A stretch of 64,000 bases of DNA. Source: DASQFQ01 sp963730115 (lineage in GTDB: Bacteria > Actinomycetota > Thermoleophilia > Solirubrobacterales > Solirubrobacteraceae). The position numbers and the translations under genes are program-made. How positions within the stretch are numbered: the first letter of the stretch is position 1; each line of letters begins with the position of its first letter. The notes under the pieces are model-generated. The model did not search any database, was not told the DNA's origin, and saw only the letters and a list, made by a program, of their open reading frames with translations. Positions 39,029 through 48,525 of this stretch are shown piece by piece. The DNA is taken from positions 62,001 to 126,000 of the forward strand of contig CAVSQM010000006.1 of assembly GCA_963730115.1 (NCBI GenBank). The letters are read 5' to 3'.

Positions 39029-41134
39029 TCAGGCCGGGATCGGCTCGAGCGCCTCGGCGCCGTAGGCGGCGCGCACCGCGTCCTCGATCAGCGTGTGCTC
39101 GGGCGCGCGCAGCTCCGGGTCGGCGTCGAGCAGCGTCTGCGCGCGCATCCGGGCGCGCTCGAGCAGCTCCGCGTCCTCCGGCAGCCGGGCGACCTTGAAC
39201 TGGGCGAGCCCCGACTGGCGCGTGCCGAGCATCTCCCCCTCCCCGCGCAGCTCGAGGTCGATCTCGGCGAGCTTGAAGCCGTCGCGGTGGTCGGCGAGCG
39301 CGCGCAGCCGCGGCGACTCCTTGGGGCCGAACAGGATGCAGACCGAGGCGTGCTCGCCGCGGCCGATCCGGCCGCGCAGCTGGTGCAGCTGCGAGATCCC
39401 GTAGCGCTCGGCGTTCTCGACCAGCATCACGCTCGCGTTCGGGACGTCGATCCCGACCTCGATCACCGTCGTGGCCACCAGGACGTCGGCGGCGCCGGCG
39501 GCGAACGCCGCCATCGCCTCCTGCTTCTCGCGCGGGCGCTTCTGCCCGTGCAGGAGCACGACGCGGAAGTCGCGCAGCTCGGTCGCCTGCAGGCGCTCGA
39601 ACTCCGCGGTGGCGGCGCGCGCCTGCAGCGCCTCGGACTCCTCGACGAGCGGGCAGACCACGAACGCCTGGCGGCCCGCGCGCAGCTCCTCGCGGATGCG
39701 CTCGTAGGCCCGCGAGCGCTCGCGCTCGCTCGAGGCCATGAAGGTGTCGATCGGGCGGCGGCCGGCGGGCAGCTCGCGCAGCACGGTGACGTCGAGGTCG
39801 CCGTAGGCGGTCAGCGCGAGCGTGCGCGGGATCGGCGTGGCGGTCATGTGCAGCACGTGCGGGGCGAGGCCGGCCGGCGCCTTGCGGTCGAGCGCGCGGC
39901 GCTGGTTGACGCCGAAGCGGTGCTGCTCGTCGACCACCACGACGCTCAGGCGGTCGAACTCGACCGCCTGCTCGATCAGCGCGTGCGTGCCGACCAGCAG
40001 CCGCAGCTCGCCGCTGGCGAGCTTGCCGAGCAGGTCCGTGCGGCGGGCGGCGGGTGTCGAGCCGGTCAGCAGCGCGGCCTGCACGAGCTCCCCGGGCATC
40101 AGCTTCTGCAGCGTCGCGAAGTGCTGCTCGGCGAGCGTCTCGGTCGGAGCCATCAGCGCCGCCTGGGCGCCGCCCTCGACGGCGCGCAGCATCGCGTAGA
40201 GCGCGACGACGGTCTTGCCGGAGCCGACCTCCCCCATCAGCAGCCGCTGCATCGGGCGGTCGCGCGCGAGGTCGGCGTCGACGGTCTCCATCGCCTTGCG
40301 CTGGTCGTCGGTCGGCGTGAACGGCAGCGAGTCGGCCAGCCAGCGGCGCGTCAGCTCGGCCGGCGGCTCGAGCGCCTCGGCACGCGCACCCTCGCGGCGG
40401 CGCGCGCGGCGCCGCAGCAGCGCGACCTGGAGCAGCAGCAGCTCCTCGAACGCCAGCCGCCGGCGGCCGCCCTCGTGGTCGCCGAAGTGGGCGGCGATCA
40501 GCGCGGCGGCCCGGTCGGGCAGCCGCTCGATCGCGCGCAGCCGCGCCGGCAGGGGCTCGAGCGCCTCGAGCGCGGCCGGGCGCCACTGCCGGGCGAGCGC
40601 GAGGATCTGCGTGGACGACAGCCCGTCGGTGGCCGGGTAGGTCGCCAGCTCGTCGGAGGCCCCGACCGCCTCCCCCGTCGGCGCGTGGAACGAGACGCGG
40701 AAGCGGTTGCGGCCCTGGTACTTGCCCTGCAGCAGCAGCCGCGTGCCCGGGCGGTACTTGCGCTCGAGCCACGGCTGGTTGAAGAACGTCGCCTTCATCG
40801 TGCCCGTGGCGTCGGCGACCACCGCCTCGACGAGCGGCTTCATCCCGCGCCGCCGCACCGAGCGCGAGCTGATCGAGCGCACCTCGACGATCACGGTCGC
40901 CGTCTCCTCCGGGGCGAGCTCGCCGATCGTGCGCGCCGCCTGGCGGTCGCGCGGCAGGTGCTCGAGCAGGTCGCCGACCGTGTGCAGCCCGAGCCGCTCC
41001 GCGCCCTTGGCCGCCGGGGCGGGCGAGACCTCGAGCGGCGTGGCCAGCCGCGACGGTCGCGGATAGCGCGGCGGGCCGACGGCGTGGAGGTCGGCGTCGG
41101 GGAGCGGTTCGGCGGTCGCGAAGCCGCGGATCAC
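39029..41134 (-). CDS. recG: ATP-dependent DNA helicase RecG
   Basis: 701 residues from a GTG at 41134. It has the N-terminal wedge/OB domain (LGLHTVGDLLEHLPRDRQ .. TVIVEVRSISSRSVRRRGM), helicase motif I LMGEVGSGKTVVAL, motif II DEQHRFGV, motif III TATPIPRTLALT, motif V TTVIEVGIDVPNASVM and motif VI QLHQLRGRIGRGE, and ends in the TRG-like region (ALADHRDGFKLAEIDLELRGEGE). It remodels stalled forks and recombination junctions. Length and motifs are normal. rpmB and the DAK2 gene lie upstream, as expected; the usual downstream neighbour rsmD is displaced by about 2.6 kb. Confidence 0.97.
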   Translation of the reverse strand: MIRGFATAEPLPDADLHAVGPPRYPRPSRLATPLEVSPAPAAKGAERLGLHTVGDLLEHLPRDRQAARTIGELAPEETATVIVEVRSISSRSVRRRGMKPLVEAVVADATGTMKATFFNQPWLERKYRPGTRLLLQGKYQGRNRFRVSFHAPTGEAVGASDELATYPATDGLSSTQILALARQWRPAALEALEPLPARLRAIERLPDRAAALIAAHFGDHEGGRRRLAFEELLLLQVALLRRRARRREGARAEALEPPAELTRRWLADSLPFTPTDDQRKAMETVDADLARDRPMQRLLMGEVGSGKTVVALYAMLRAVEGGAQAALMAPTETLAEQHFATLQKLMPGELVQAALLTGSTPAARRTDLLGKLASGELRLLVGTHALIEQAVEFDRLSVVVVDEQHRFGVNQRRALDRKAPAGLAPHVLHMTATPIPRTLALTAYGDLDVTVLRELPAGRRPIDTFMASSERERSRAYERIREELRAGRQAFVVCPLVEESEALQARAATAEFERLQATELRDFRVVLLHGQKRPREKQEAMAAFAAGAADVLVATTVIEVGIDVPNASVMLVENAERYGISQLHQLRGRIGRGEHASVCILFGPKESPRLRALADHRDGFKLAEIDLELRGEGEMLGTRQSGLAQFKVARLPEDAELLERARMRAQTLLDADPELRAPEHTLIEDAVRAAYGAEALEPIPA

Positions 41135-41165
41135 CCGCTGATTGTGACCTCCGGGCCGGTCGCGT

Positions 41166-42806
41166 CTACTCGGCGGCGATCAGCCACCAGTAGCTCGGCT
41201 GGCCGCCGTAGGAGTACTCGAGCTCGACCTGCTCGGGCGCCAGCGCGGTGACCGCGTCCTGGTCGAGCGGCACGCCGTCGCCGGCGATCAGGGTCACCAG
41301 CTCGGCGTCGGCGGAGAGGGCGTCGAGCACCTTCTCGAGCGTGGCGGCGGGCTCGCCCCAGGCCACGAGCTCCTCGTCGACGAAGCCGACCGCCTCGCCG
41401 CGGCGGAAGCGGTCGCCGGTGTCGTCACGGGCGGCCTCGGTCACCGCGCCGGTCCGGACGTGGGCGAGCGCCTCCTCCATCGCGACGCGGTTGGCCTCCG
41501 CCGCGGCGGTCGGGTCGAGCGCGACGGCGGCGATCAGCCCGGCCTGCTGCGAGCGGACCTTGACGACGCGCACCGTCTTGTCGGAGAGCTCGGCCGCGCG
41601 CTCGGCGGCCATGACCACGTTCGGCGAGTTCGGCAGCACGACGACCTCCTCGGCGGGCACGCCGTGGATGCCGGCCAGCAGGTCGTAGGTGGAGGGGTTG
41701 AGCGTCTGCCCGCCGTCGAGCGGGGTGGCGCCGAGCGAGCTGAACAGCTCCGCCATGCCGTCGCCGGAGACGACCGCGAGCACGCCGCTCCTCGCCGCCG
41801 AGCCGCCGCCGTTGCCGAGCCGGCCGGATCGCTCCTCCATCTGGGCGCGCATGTCGGCGACGTCGAGCCGCGACACCGTGGCGGCGCCGGCGAACAGCCG
41901 CGTCGCCTCCTCGGGGGAGTCGGTGTGGACGTGCACCTTCAGCGTGTGGGCGTCGCCGACCACCAGCACCGAGTCGCCGATCGCCTCCAGCTGCCCGATC
42001 CATGGCCCGGGCGAGAGGTCATCGCCGATGACCGCGAAGTTCGTGCAGTAGCGGTAGCTCGAGGAATGGTGCTGCGGGTGGGTGACGCGCGCCGGAGCGT
42101 GGTGCTCGACCGGCGGCGGCGCGTCGCCGCGCAGCGCGGCCACGACGCCCGCGAACAGGACAACGAGCCCGTAGCCGCCGGCGTCGACGACGCCCGCCTC
42201 GCGCAGCACCGGCAGCAGGTCGGGGCCGCGCTTGACCGACTCCTCGCCGGCATCGATCGCGCGCTCGAGCAACTCGGCCAGCAGCGCGTCCTGCTCGTCG
42301 GGGATCGAGTCGACCGACAGCCGCGTCTTGGGCATGTGGGCGAGCTCGGTGGCGATCCTGTGTGCCATCTCGCGCACGACGGTGAGGATCGTCCCCTCGG
42401 CGGGGCGGCGGACCGAGCCGTAGGCGCGGTCGGAGGCGCGCGCCATCGCGGCGCCGATCAGAACCGGGTCGACGAGCTCGCCGGGGCGGGAGATCAGCTC
42501 CTCGGCGGCGCCGCGGATCAGCTGCGAGAGGATCACCCCGGAGTTCCCGCGGGCGCCCAGCAGCGCGGCGCGCGCGACCGACTGGACGATCTGCTCGCGG
42601 CCGATCTCGTCGAGCGGCCCGTCGTACTCGCTCAGGCGGTCGAGCTCGTCGAGCACGGCGCGCAGCGTGAGCGCCATGTTGTCGCCGGTGTCGCCGTCGG
42701 CGACCGGGAAGACGTTGAGGTCGTTGACCTCCTGGCGGCGAGCTTCAAGCTCGCCGAGGGCGCCCTCGACGACGGCGCGGAAGCGGACGAGGCTGGGATC
42801 GGCCAC
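41166..42806 (-). CDS. DAK2 domain fatty acid kinase-like protein (FakA/YloV family)
   Basis: 546 residues from GTG 42806. The N-terminal DhaL-like kinase domain has NVFPVADGDTGDNMALTL (metal-binding Asp residues) and ARGNSGVILSQLIRG. The middle domain has DAGGYGLVVLFAGV, and the C-terminal part (EEVVVLPNSPNVVMAAERAAEL .. LIAGDGVPLDQDAV) is the FakA/YloV C-domain. FakA phosphorylates FakB-bound fatty acids. It lies between rpmB and recG, its typical neighbourhood in Gram-positive genomes. Confidence 0.93.
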   Translation of the reverse strand: MADPSLVRFRAVVEGALGELEARRQEVNDLNVFPVADGDTGDNMALTLRAVLDELDRLSEYDGPLDEIGREQIVQSVARAALLGARGNSGVILSQLIRGAAEELISRPGELVDPVLIGAAMARASDRAYGSVRRPAEGTILTVVREMAHRIATELAHMPKTRLSVDSIPDEQDALLAELLERAIDAGEESVKRGPDLLPVLREAGVVDAGGYGLVVLFAGVVAALRGDAPPPVEHHAPARVTHPQHHSSSYRYCTNFAVIGDDLSPGPWIGQLEAIGDSVLVVGDAHTLKVHVHTDSPEEATRLFAGAATVSRLDVADMRAQMEERSGRLGNGGGSAARSGVLAVVSGDGMAELFSSLGATPLDGGQTLNPSTYDLLAGIHGVPAEEVVVLPNSPNVVMAAERAAELSDKTVRVVKVRSQQAGLIAAVALDPTAAAEANRVAMEEALAHVRTGAVTEAARDDTGDRFRRGEAVGFVDEELVAWGEPAATLEKVLDALSADAELVTLIAGDGVPLDQDAVTALAPEQVELEYSYGGQPSYWWLIAAE

Positions 42807-42824
42807 GGCGGAGCCGCGTGCCGC

Positions 42825-43013
42825 CTAGGCCTTGGTGATCTTGCCCGCCTTGAGGCAGCGCGTGCAGACGTAGACCCGCCGCGGAGCGCCGCCCTCCGAG
42901 ATGCGAACCTTCTGCAAGTTCGCGTCGAAGCGGCGCTTGGTGGCGACCATGGAGTGCGAGCGGCTCTGCCCGAAGGCAGGGCGCTTGCCGCAGGAATGAC
43001 AGACTCGGGCCAT
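42825..43013 (-). CDS. rpmB: 50S ribosomal protein L28
   Basis: 62 residues from ATG 43013. MARVCHSCGKRPAFGQSRSHS and VYVCTRCLKAGKI give a four-Cys zinc-ribbon type L28. KRRFDANLQKVRI is conserved. The start is only 29 bases from the divergent kinase start, so the two promoters overlap. Confidence 0.96.
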   Translation of the reverse strand: MARVCHSCGKRPAFGQSRSHSMVATKRRFDANLQKVRISEGGAPRRVYVCTRCLKAGKITKA

Positions 43014-43042
43014 CGGGACGGGAAGTATAGGGCGGGTGTCCG

Positions 43043-44569
43043 TTGGGTACCGTGTCTGGGGTGCCACCGGTGTCCGCGGCTCGCATCAGCCTGCCCGATC
43101 GGTACAAGGTCGTCCGCCACATAGCCAATGGCGGAATGGCCGGAGTCTGGGAGGCGCACGACGAGCTCCTGGACCGTGCCGTGGCGGTCAAAGTCCTTGC
43201 TCAGCATCTGAGCGAGGACGATCGTGCGCGCGCGCGCTTCGAGCGCGAGGCGCGCGCTGCCGCCGGCCTCTCCTCGCACCCGAACGTCGCCACCATCTAC
43301 GACGTCGGCGAGCACCAGGGGCGCGCCTTCATCGTCATGGAGCTCATGCGCGGCGGCTCGCTCGCCGACGTGCTGCGCCGCGGGGACCGGATCGAGCACC
43401 AGCGCGCATTGCGCTGGCTGCGCGAGGCCGCCTCGGGGCTCGACGCCGCGCACGCCGCGGGCGTCGTGCACCGCGACGTCAAGCCGGCCAACCTGCTGCT
43501 CGACGACCACGACCGGCTGGGGATCGGCGACTTCGGCATCGCGCGCCTGGCGTGGGAGGAGCAGGTCACGCAGACCGGCCAGGTGCTCGGCACCGCCGCC
43601 TACCTCGCCCCCGAGCAGGCGATGGGCGAGCCGGCCACCGCCGCCTCGGACCGCTACTCGCTGGCGGTGGTGGCGTTCGAGCTGCTGACCCGCGAGAAGC
43701 CGTTCCAGGCCGAGCACTTCGCCGCCCAGGCCCGCGCCCACATCGAGGACGACCCGCCGCGGGTCTCGGAGCTCGACCCCGAGCTGTCCGAGCGCGTCGA
43801 CGACGTGATCGACCGCGGCATGGCCAAGGACCCGGACTACCGCTGGGCGTCCGCCGCGGAGTTCGTCGAGCGGCTCGACGAGTCGCTGGCCCCGCGGCGC
43901 GGACGCGCCGCCGGTGCCGCCGGTGCCGCGGGCGCCACGGCTGCGACGCGCAAGCTCGCCGACCGCACCCCGCCGCCCTCACGGCCCGCCCCCCCGGCCG
44001 CCGCCGCGCCCGGGCGCTCCGGGCCCGGCACCGGCGCAGTGGTGGCCGCCGTGGTGGCCGCGCTCGCGATCGTGGTACTCGGCGTCCTGCTGCTGAACGG
44101 GAACGGCGACGACGGCGGCAACCAGTCGGCCGGGAACAGCACGCCGACTCCCACGGCGGAGCGCACCGAGACGCCGAGCCCGACGGCGGAGCAGACCGAG
44201 ACGCCGGAGCCCACGCCGACCGCCACGGCGACGGCGACGGCGACGGCCACGCCCGAGGACACCCCGGAGCCGTCGACGCCGCGCGGCAACGCGAGCCAGC
44301 TCCAGCTGCAGGCCTACAACCTCAACAACGACGGCAAGCACGAGCAGGCGCTGCCGGTCGCCCAGGCGGCGGTCGAGAAGGGCTGCAAGGGCAACGCGCA
44401 GGTCAACCCGTGCGGCTACGCGCTCTACGAGCTCGCCCGCGCCCAGCTCAACACCGGCGACGCCCAGGGCGCGGTCCAGTCGCTCGAGTCGCGCCTCGAG
44501 CGCTATCCCGACGACCAGCGCAGCCAGGTCGAGTCGCTGCTCGAGAAGGCCAGGCAGGGCGGCGACTGA
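43043..44569 (+). CDS. transmembrane serine/threonine protein kinase (PknB-like)
   Basis: 508 residues. Hanks-type kinase domain (about residues 20-270): YKVVRHIANGGMAGVWEAHD (Gly loop), AVKVLAQHL (Lys), GVVHRDVKPANLLLDD (catalytic loop), IGDFGIARL (DFG) and TAAYLAPEQAMG. A Pro/Ala-rich juxtamembrane region, a single helix (AVVAAVVAALAIVVLGVLLL), a Thr/Pro/Glu low-complexity linker and an extracytoplasmic TPR-like domain (YNLNNDGKHEQALPVAQAAV .. YELARAQLNTGDAQGAVQSL) follow. PASTA repeats are absent, so the sensed ligand differs from that of PknB. The start is uncertain: TTG 43043 or one of three following GTGs. Confidence 0.93.
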   Translation: MGTVSGVPPVSAARISLPDRYKVVRHIANGGMAGVWEAHDELLDRAVAVKVLAQHLSEDDRARARFEREARAAAGLSSHPNVATIYDVGEHQGRAFIVMELMRGGSLADVLRRGDRIEHQRALRWLREAASGLDAAHAAGVVHRDVKPANLLLDDHDRLGIGDFGIARLAWEEQVTQTGQVLGTAAYLAPEQAMGEPATAASDRYSLAVVAFELLTREKPFQAEHFAAQARAHIEDDPPRVSELDPELSERVDDVIDRGMAKDPDYRWASAAEFVERLDESLAPRRGRAAGAAGAAGATAATRKLADRTPPPSRPAPPAAAAPGRSGPGTGAVVAAVVAALAIVVLGVLLLNGNGDDGGNQSAGNSTPTPTAERTETPSPTAEQTETPEPTPTATATATATATPEDTPEPSTPRGNASQLQLQAYNLNNDGKHEQALPVAQAAVEKGCKGNAQVNPCGYALYELARAQLNTGDAQGAVQSLESRLERYPDDQRSQVESLLEKARQGGD

Positions 44570-44572
44570 GCG

Positions 44573-47431
44573 TCAGACGCGGTCGTGCTCGGCGAACCGC
44601 GTCACCAGGCCGACCCGCGAGCTGACGCCGAGCTTGGCGTAGATGCTGCGGAGGTGGCTCTCGACGGTCTTCACGCTGAGGAAGAGCTCGCGAGCGACGT
44701 CGGCGTTGCGCAGGCCGGCGACCACGAGCGCGGCGACCTCGCGCTCTCTCGCCGAGAGCGCGTCGATGCCCGCGGTGTCGCGCGGGGCGGTCGGGCCGCG
44801 CCGCCACGTGCGGACCCCGAGGCGGCGCAACTCGCGGGTGGCCTCGTCCCGCAGCCGGTGAGCGCCGAACCGGTCGAGCTCCTCTGCCGCCTGCTTCAGC
44901 ATCGCCACCGCGCGCTGCCGGTCGCCGCTCTGCGCGAGCGCGATCCCCTCGACTGTCCGGGCGCGAGCGGCTTCGAGCGGCGCCGCGCGCTCGGCCGCGC
45001 CGTCCGCTGCGCCGGCCGCGGCCTCCTCGGGGCGTCCCTGCGCGAGCAGGACCGTGGCGCGCGAACGCCCGGCGAGCGCACGCGCCAGCGGCGTGCCGAG
45101 AGCGGCAGCGGCCGTCTCGACCCGTGCGGCGGCCCGCTCTGCGGCCGTCACGTCGTCGCGTCGCAGGTGCGCCTCGGTCAGCGCGGCCCAGACGACCGGA
45201 CGCTCGGCCGGCACCACGTCTGTCAGCTCCCAGCCGCCGCCGGCCTCGAGGATGGTGGCGATCCCCGCCTCCGGCTGCGTGACGGCCTCGATCACGCCGA
45301 GCGTGCAGCCGGCGCGTGCTCGCCACAGGCGTCCGGCGGCGGCGAAGCGGACGGCTGCGAGCGCCTCGCGGTGGGCGTCGTCCGTTGCGCCGGACAGGTG
45401 CTGAGCCAGCGCGAGGTCGCCGTGCGCGCCGAGCCGCAGGACGGGATTGCGGGTCGTCCAGGCCGCGTCGACGGCCTCGTTGCCGACGTCGATGGCCTCC
45501 TCGAGCCGCCCGAGCTGGATCAGGGGTTGGAGCTGGGCGGCCAGCAGCGCGGGGATGAAGTAGCCGTGGCCGGTGCGACGGTCGATCGCGATCGCGCGGC
45601 GCAGCTGGCGGAGCGCCTCGTCGTAGCGGCCGACCAGGGTCAGCGCCCAGCCGAGATCCCAGAAGCCCTGGGAGTGGGGCTCCAGCTCGTCGTCGTCGAC
45701 GTCGGCGAACATCGCGAGGGCGGTGTCGAGGGCCGAGCTCGCCGGGTCGGTGCGGCCGGCGACGGCGTGGCCCGCGGCGAGCATCGCGTGCGCAGCGTGT
45801 TCGAGCCGGCGGTCACCGATGGCGCGCGCCTGGGCCAGCGCCTCGGTCGCCAGGTCCGGTACGGGGTCGTACCGGAGGTCGGAGAGCGACAAGCCCGCCA
45901 CCCCCATGCGGAGCGCGAACCCTCCGAGTGACGGCCCGGCGGGCCCCTGGGCGAGCGCCGCCTGGAGACGCTGCAGCGGTGCTGTCACCGGGCGTCCGGA
46001 CCACACCTCGGTCGCGCTCTGGGAGACGAGCAGCAGCGCGCGCTGCTCCCATGAGTCTTGGGGAACGAGCGCGAGCGTCTCGGCGAACACGGCCTGCGCC
46101 GCCTCGAGCTGCCCGGCGCCGAACAGCGCGTACGCCCGCGTCTGCAGCAGCTCGGTTCGCTCCACCGGCTCCGCGTCGTCCGGCAGGAGCCGCAGGGCGC
46201 TGTCGAGGTAGCGCGCCGCGGTGACCGGCGCTTGCCCGTACACGCGCCGGGCCGCGTCCGCCAGCAGTTCGACGGCAGCCCGATCGCCGCGCTGCGCGGC
46301 GTGCTCGACGTGATGGGCGCGCTCGACCGGCCCCGCGCCGCGCCGCGCGAGCGCCTCGGCGGCACGCGCGTGGGCGTGCAGCCGCCAGGCGCCGGGAGCG
46401 CCGGCGTACACCGCGTGACGGAGCAGCGGGTGCCGGAAGCTGAACCGCCGCGGCGTCGCGGTCGGCCGGATGAGCGCGGGCGCGAGCAGCGCGTCGAGCG
46501 CGGCCAGCGTGTCGCGCTCGGCCATCTCCGCCACGTCCGCGACGAGGTCCGGCTCGAACGGCTCTCCGGCGACCGCCGCAGCCTCCAGCACGCGCCGCGC
46601 GGGCGCGGGCAGGGCGTCGAGCTCACCGGCCAGCGAGGCGGCGACGGCGGCGGGGATCCCCGCGGCGCCCGGCCCCAGCGACGTGGCGACCTGGGCGCCG
46701 GGTCGCGCCCGCGCGAGCTGCTCGAGGTAGAACGGGTTGCCGCCGCTGAGCGCATGGAGCTCAGGCGCCAGATCGCCGCCGACCAATGCGCCCGCCTCAG
46801 CCAGGTCGAGCGGCGCCGGCAGCAGGCGATCCGCGCGAGCCGTGTCAGCCAGTGCGGCGACAAGCGCGTCCGGGGCCTGGCCCTCGCGGTAGGCCACCGC
46901 GAGCAGGACGGCACCCTCCGGCGGGCGGCGTGCCAGGGCCGCGAGCAGGTCGAGCGAGGCCGGATCGCCCCAGTGCACATCGTCGAGGCCGACGACCAGC
47001 GGCCGTGGCGCCGCGAGCCGTTCGAGCAGCGCGCGCATCGCGCGATGCACGAGGTAGCGCTCGGACGGCGGCGCCGGCGCATCGAGCAGATCGGCGAACG
47101 CAGGCAGCGCCACGGCGAGCGCCTCCGCCTCGTCGCCGGCCAGCCGCCGCAGCCGTGCGTCGTCCAGGGCCCGCAGGTGAGGGTCGAGGGCATCGAGCCA
47201 GAGGCCGTAGGGTGCGTCGCGCTCGAACTCGGTCGCCCGGCCGCACAGCACCAGGCACCCCGACCCTGCCGCCTGCGCGGCAAGCTCGCCGAGCAGCCGC
47301 GTCTTGCCGATGCCCGGCTCGCCCGTCACCTCGATGAACCCGGCCTGGGCGCCGGCGAGGTGCTCGAGCGCCCGTGCGATCGCGCTGAGCTCCCGCTCCC
47401 GCCCGACCAACCGCGACGCGTCCGCCGACAC
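44573..47431 (-). CDS. LuxR family ATPase transcriptional regulator (LAL-type)
   Basis: 952 residues from GTG 47431. The N-terminal AAA/STAND ATPase has LVGRERELSAIARAL, Walker A VTGEPGIGKTRLL (about 36-48) and Walker B LVVGLDDVHWGDPASLDLL. A long TPR-like helical middle and a C-terminal LuxR HTH (IDALSAREREVAALVVAGL, NADVARELFLSVKTVESH) follow. Such proteins integrate ligand binding in the TPR region with transcription. The signal is unknown. An upstream ATG at 47524 is in frame, but it would overlap the divergent small gene, and codon quality falls before 47431. It is convergent with the kinase gene, 3 bases apart. Confidence 0.92.
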   Translation of the reverse strand: MSADASRLVGRERELSAIARALEHLAGAQAGFIEVTGEPGIGKTRLLGELAAQAAGSGCLVLCGRATEFERDAPYGLWLDALDPHLRALDDARLRRLAGDEAEALAVALPAFADLLDAPAPPSERYLVHRAMRALLERLAAPRPLVVGLDDVHWGDPASLDLLAALARRPPEGAVLLAVAYREGQAPDALVAALADTARADRLLPAPLDLAEAGALVGGDLAPELHALSGGNPFYLEQLARARPGAQVATSLGPGAAGIPAAVAASLAGELDALPAPARRVLEAAAVAGEPFEPDLVADVAEMAERDTLAALDALLAPALIRPTATPRRFSFRHPLLRHAVYAGAPGAWRLHAHARAAEALARRGAGPVERAHHVEHAAQRGDRAAVELLADAARRVYGQAPVTAARYLDSALRLLPDDAEPVERTELLQTRAYALFGAGQLEAAQAVFAETLALVPQDSWEQRALLLVSQSATEVWSGRPVTAPLQRLQAALAQGPAGPSLGGFALRMGVAGLSLSDLRYDPVPDLATEALAQARAIGDRRLEHAAHAMLAAGHAVAGRTDPASSALDTALAMFADVDDDELEPHSQGFWDLGWALTLVGRYDEALRQLRRAIAIDRRTGHGYFIPALLAAQLQPLIQLGRLEEAIDVGNEAVDAAWTTRNPVLRLGAHGDLALAQHLSGATDDAHREALAAVRFAAAGRLWRARAGCTLGVIEAVTQPEAGIATILEAGGGWELTDVVPAERPVVWAALTEAHLRRDDVTAAERAAARVETAAAALGTPLARALAGRSRATVLLAQGRPEEAAAGAADGAAERAAPLEAARARTVEGIALAQSGDRQRAVAMLKQAAEELDRFGAHRLRDEATRELRRLGVRTWRRGPTAPRDTAGIDALSAREREVAALVVAGLRNADVARELFLSVKTVESHLRSIYAKLGVSSRVGLVTRFAEHDRV

Positions 47432-47522
47432 CGTTGGCTGAGCGTAACGGCCGCTCGGATCCGGGGCCGGTTCAGGGTTCTCCCTGATGATCGGCGAGGC
47501 GTGCGCGGCGAACGTCCTCCGC

Positions 47523-47669
47523 ATGCCGACCACCCCTGACACCCCCGCGCCGCGCGGTGCCGTTCGCGCGCTGGCGGCCGCGCTCGCCGCCGCGCCGCCG
47601 CACCCCGCCTTCTTCTGGCTCTCCCCGTGCGGGCCCTGGCTCCTCTCCACCCTGAGGCGGCGGCCGTGA
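47523..47669 (+). CDS. small hypothetical protein, 48 aa, coupled to DUF427 gene
   Basis: ATG 47523 to TGA 47669, whose TGA lies in the GTGA start of the DUF427 gene. The product begins MPTTPDTPAPRGAVRALAAAL and ends with a hydrophobic, Trp-containing stretch (PAFFWLSPCGPWLLS) plus Arg residues. All codons except a few end in G/C. It may be a short membrane-associated peptide or only a coupling leader for the next gene. It is divergent from the LuxR-type regulator (91-base gap), so regulation by it is possible. Confidence 0.45.
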   Translation: MPTTPDTPAPRGAVRALAAALAAAPPHPAFFWLSPCGPWLLSTLRRRP

Positions 47670-48499
47670 GCACCCGCGTCGTCGACAGCCTGCTGCCCCG
47701 GCTGCGCCACCAGCCGATCCCGAGCCGCGTACGCGCGACGCTGGCCTCCGAGGTCATCGTCGACAGCACGGACGCCGTGCTCGTGTGGGAGCCGCAACGA
47801 GTGCTGCCGGTCTACGCGGTGCCGCTCGAGCACGTCGCCGGCGAGCTGGAGCCGGCGCCCGCGACGGCGGCGCCCGGCGATCGGCTCGGCTTCGCGTACC
47901 ACGGCCAGACGGTTCTGGATCCAACGGTGCCGTTCGGCGTGCACACCGCTGCCGGCGAGCCGCTCAGCCTCCGGGCCGCGGGCCGGGTCCGTCACGGGGT
48001 GGCGTTCCGCCCCGCCGATCAGAACCTCGACGGTCTCGTGCTGCTCGACTTCGACGGCCTCGACGCGTGGTACGAGGAGGACGAGCGCGTCCTCGGCCAC
48101 CCGCGTGACCTGTTCCACCGCATCGACATCCTCCCCAGCTCGCGCCCGGTGCGCATCGAGCTCGACGGCACGCTGCTGGCCGAGAGCGCGCGGGCGCAGC
48201 TGCTCCGCGAGCATCCCGTCCTCCCCGTCCGCGCCTACATCCCGCCGGAGGACATCCGCGTCCCGCTGCAGCCCAGCGCGACGCGGACACGTTGCCCGTA
48301 CAAGGGCGAGGCCGGCTACTGGTCGGTCGAGCTCGACGGCCGCACGGTCGGCGACCTCGCCTGGAGCTACGAGGCGCCGCTCGACGGCGCGGCCGCGATC
48401 GCCGGGCTCGTCAGCTTCTTCAACGAACGCGTCGACGTCAGCTTCGGCGGCCGGGCGCTCCCGCGACCGCGGACGGGCTGGTCGGAGGCCGCTGCCTGA
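47666..48499 (+). CDS. DUF427 domain protein (two copies)
   Basis: 277 residues from GTG 47666 (GTGA overlap). It contains two DUF427 modules. The first is degenerate (VRATLASEVIVDSTDAVLVWEPQRVLPVYAVPLEHV). The second is complete (PVRIELDGTLLAESARAQLLREHPVLPVRAYIPPEDI .. TRCPYKGEAGYWSVELDG, then AWSYEAPLDGAAAIAGLVSFF). The Cys of RCPYKGEA and the following Tyr/Trp are the conserved features of the family, whose biochemical role is not established. Located between a regulator and a methyltransferase; no firm functional link. Confidence 0.85.
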   Translation: MSTRVVDSLLPRLRHQPIPSRVRATLASEVIVDSTDAVLVWEPQRVLPVYAVPLEHVAGELEPAPATAAPGDRLGFAYHGQTVLDPTVPFGVHTAAGEPLSLRAAGRVRHGVAFRPADQNLDGLVLLDFDGLDAWYEEDERVLGHPRDLFHRIDILPSSRPVRIELDGTLLAESARAQLLREHPVLPVRAYIPPEDIRVPLQPSATRTRCPYKGEAGYWSVELDGRTVGDLAWSYEAPLDGAAAIAGLVSFFNERVDVSFGGRALPRPRTGWSEAAA

Positions 48500-48525
48500 T
48501 CGCGTCCGCCACACTGGCGGGCCGG

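Noticed and set aside
44573..48514. 1313-codon frame extending the LuxR-type regulator upstream
   Set aside because: The extra 5' part is antisense to the DUF427 gene and has poor composition; the ATPase domain begins just after 47431.
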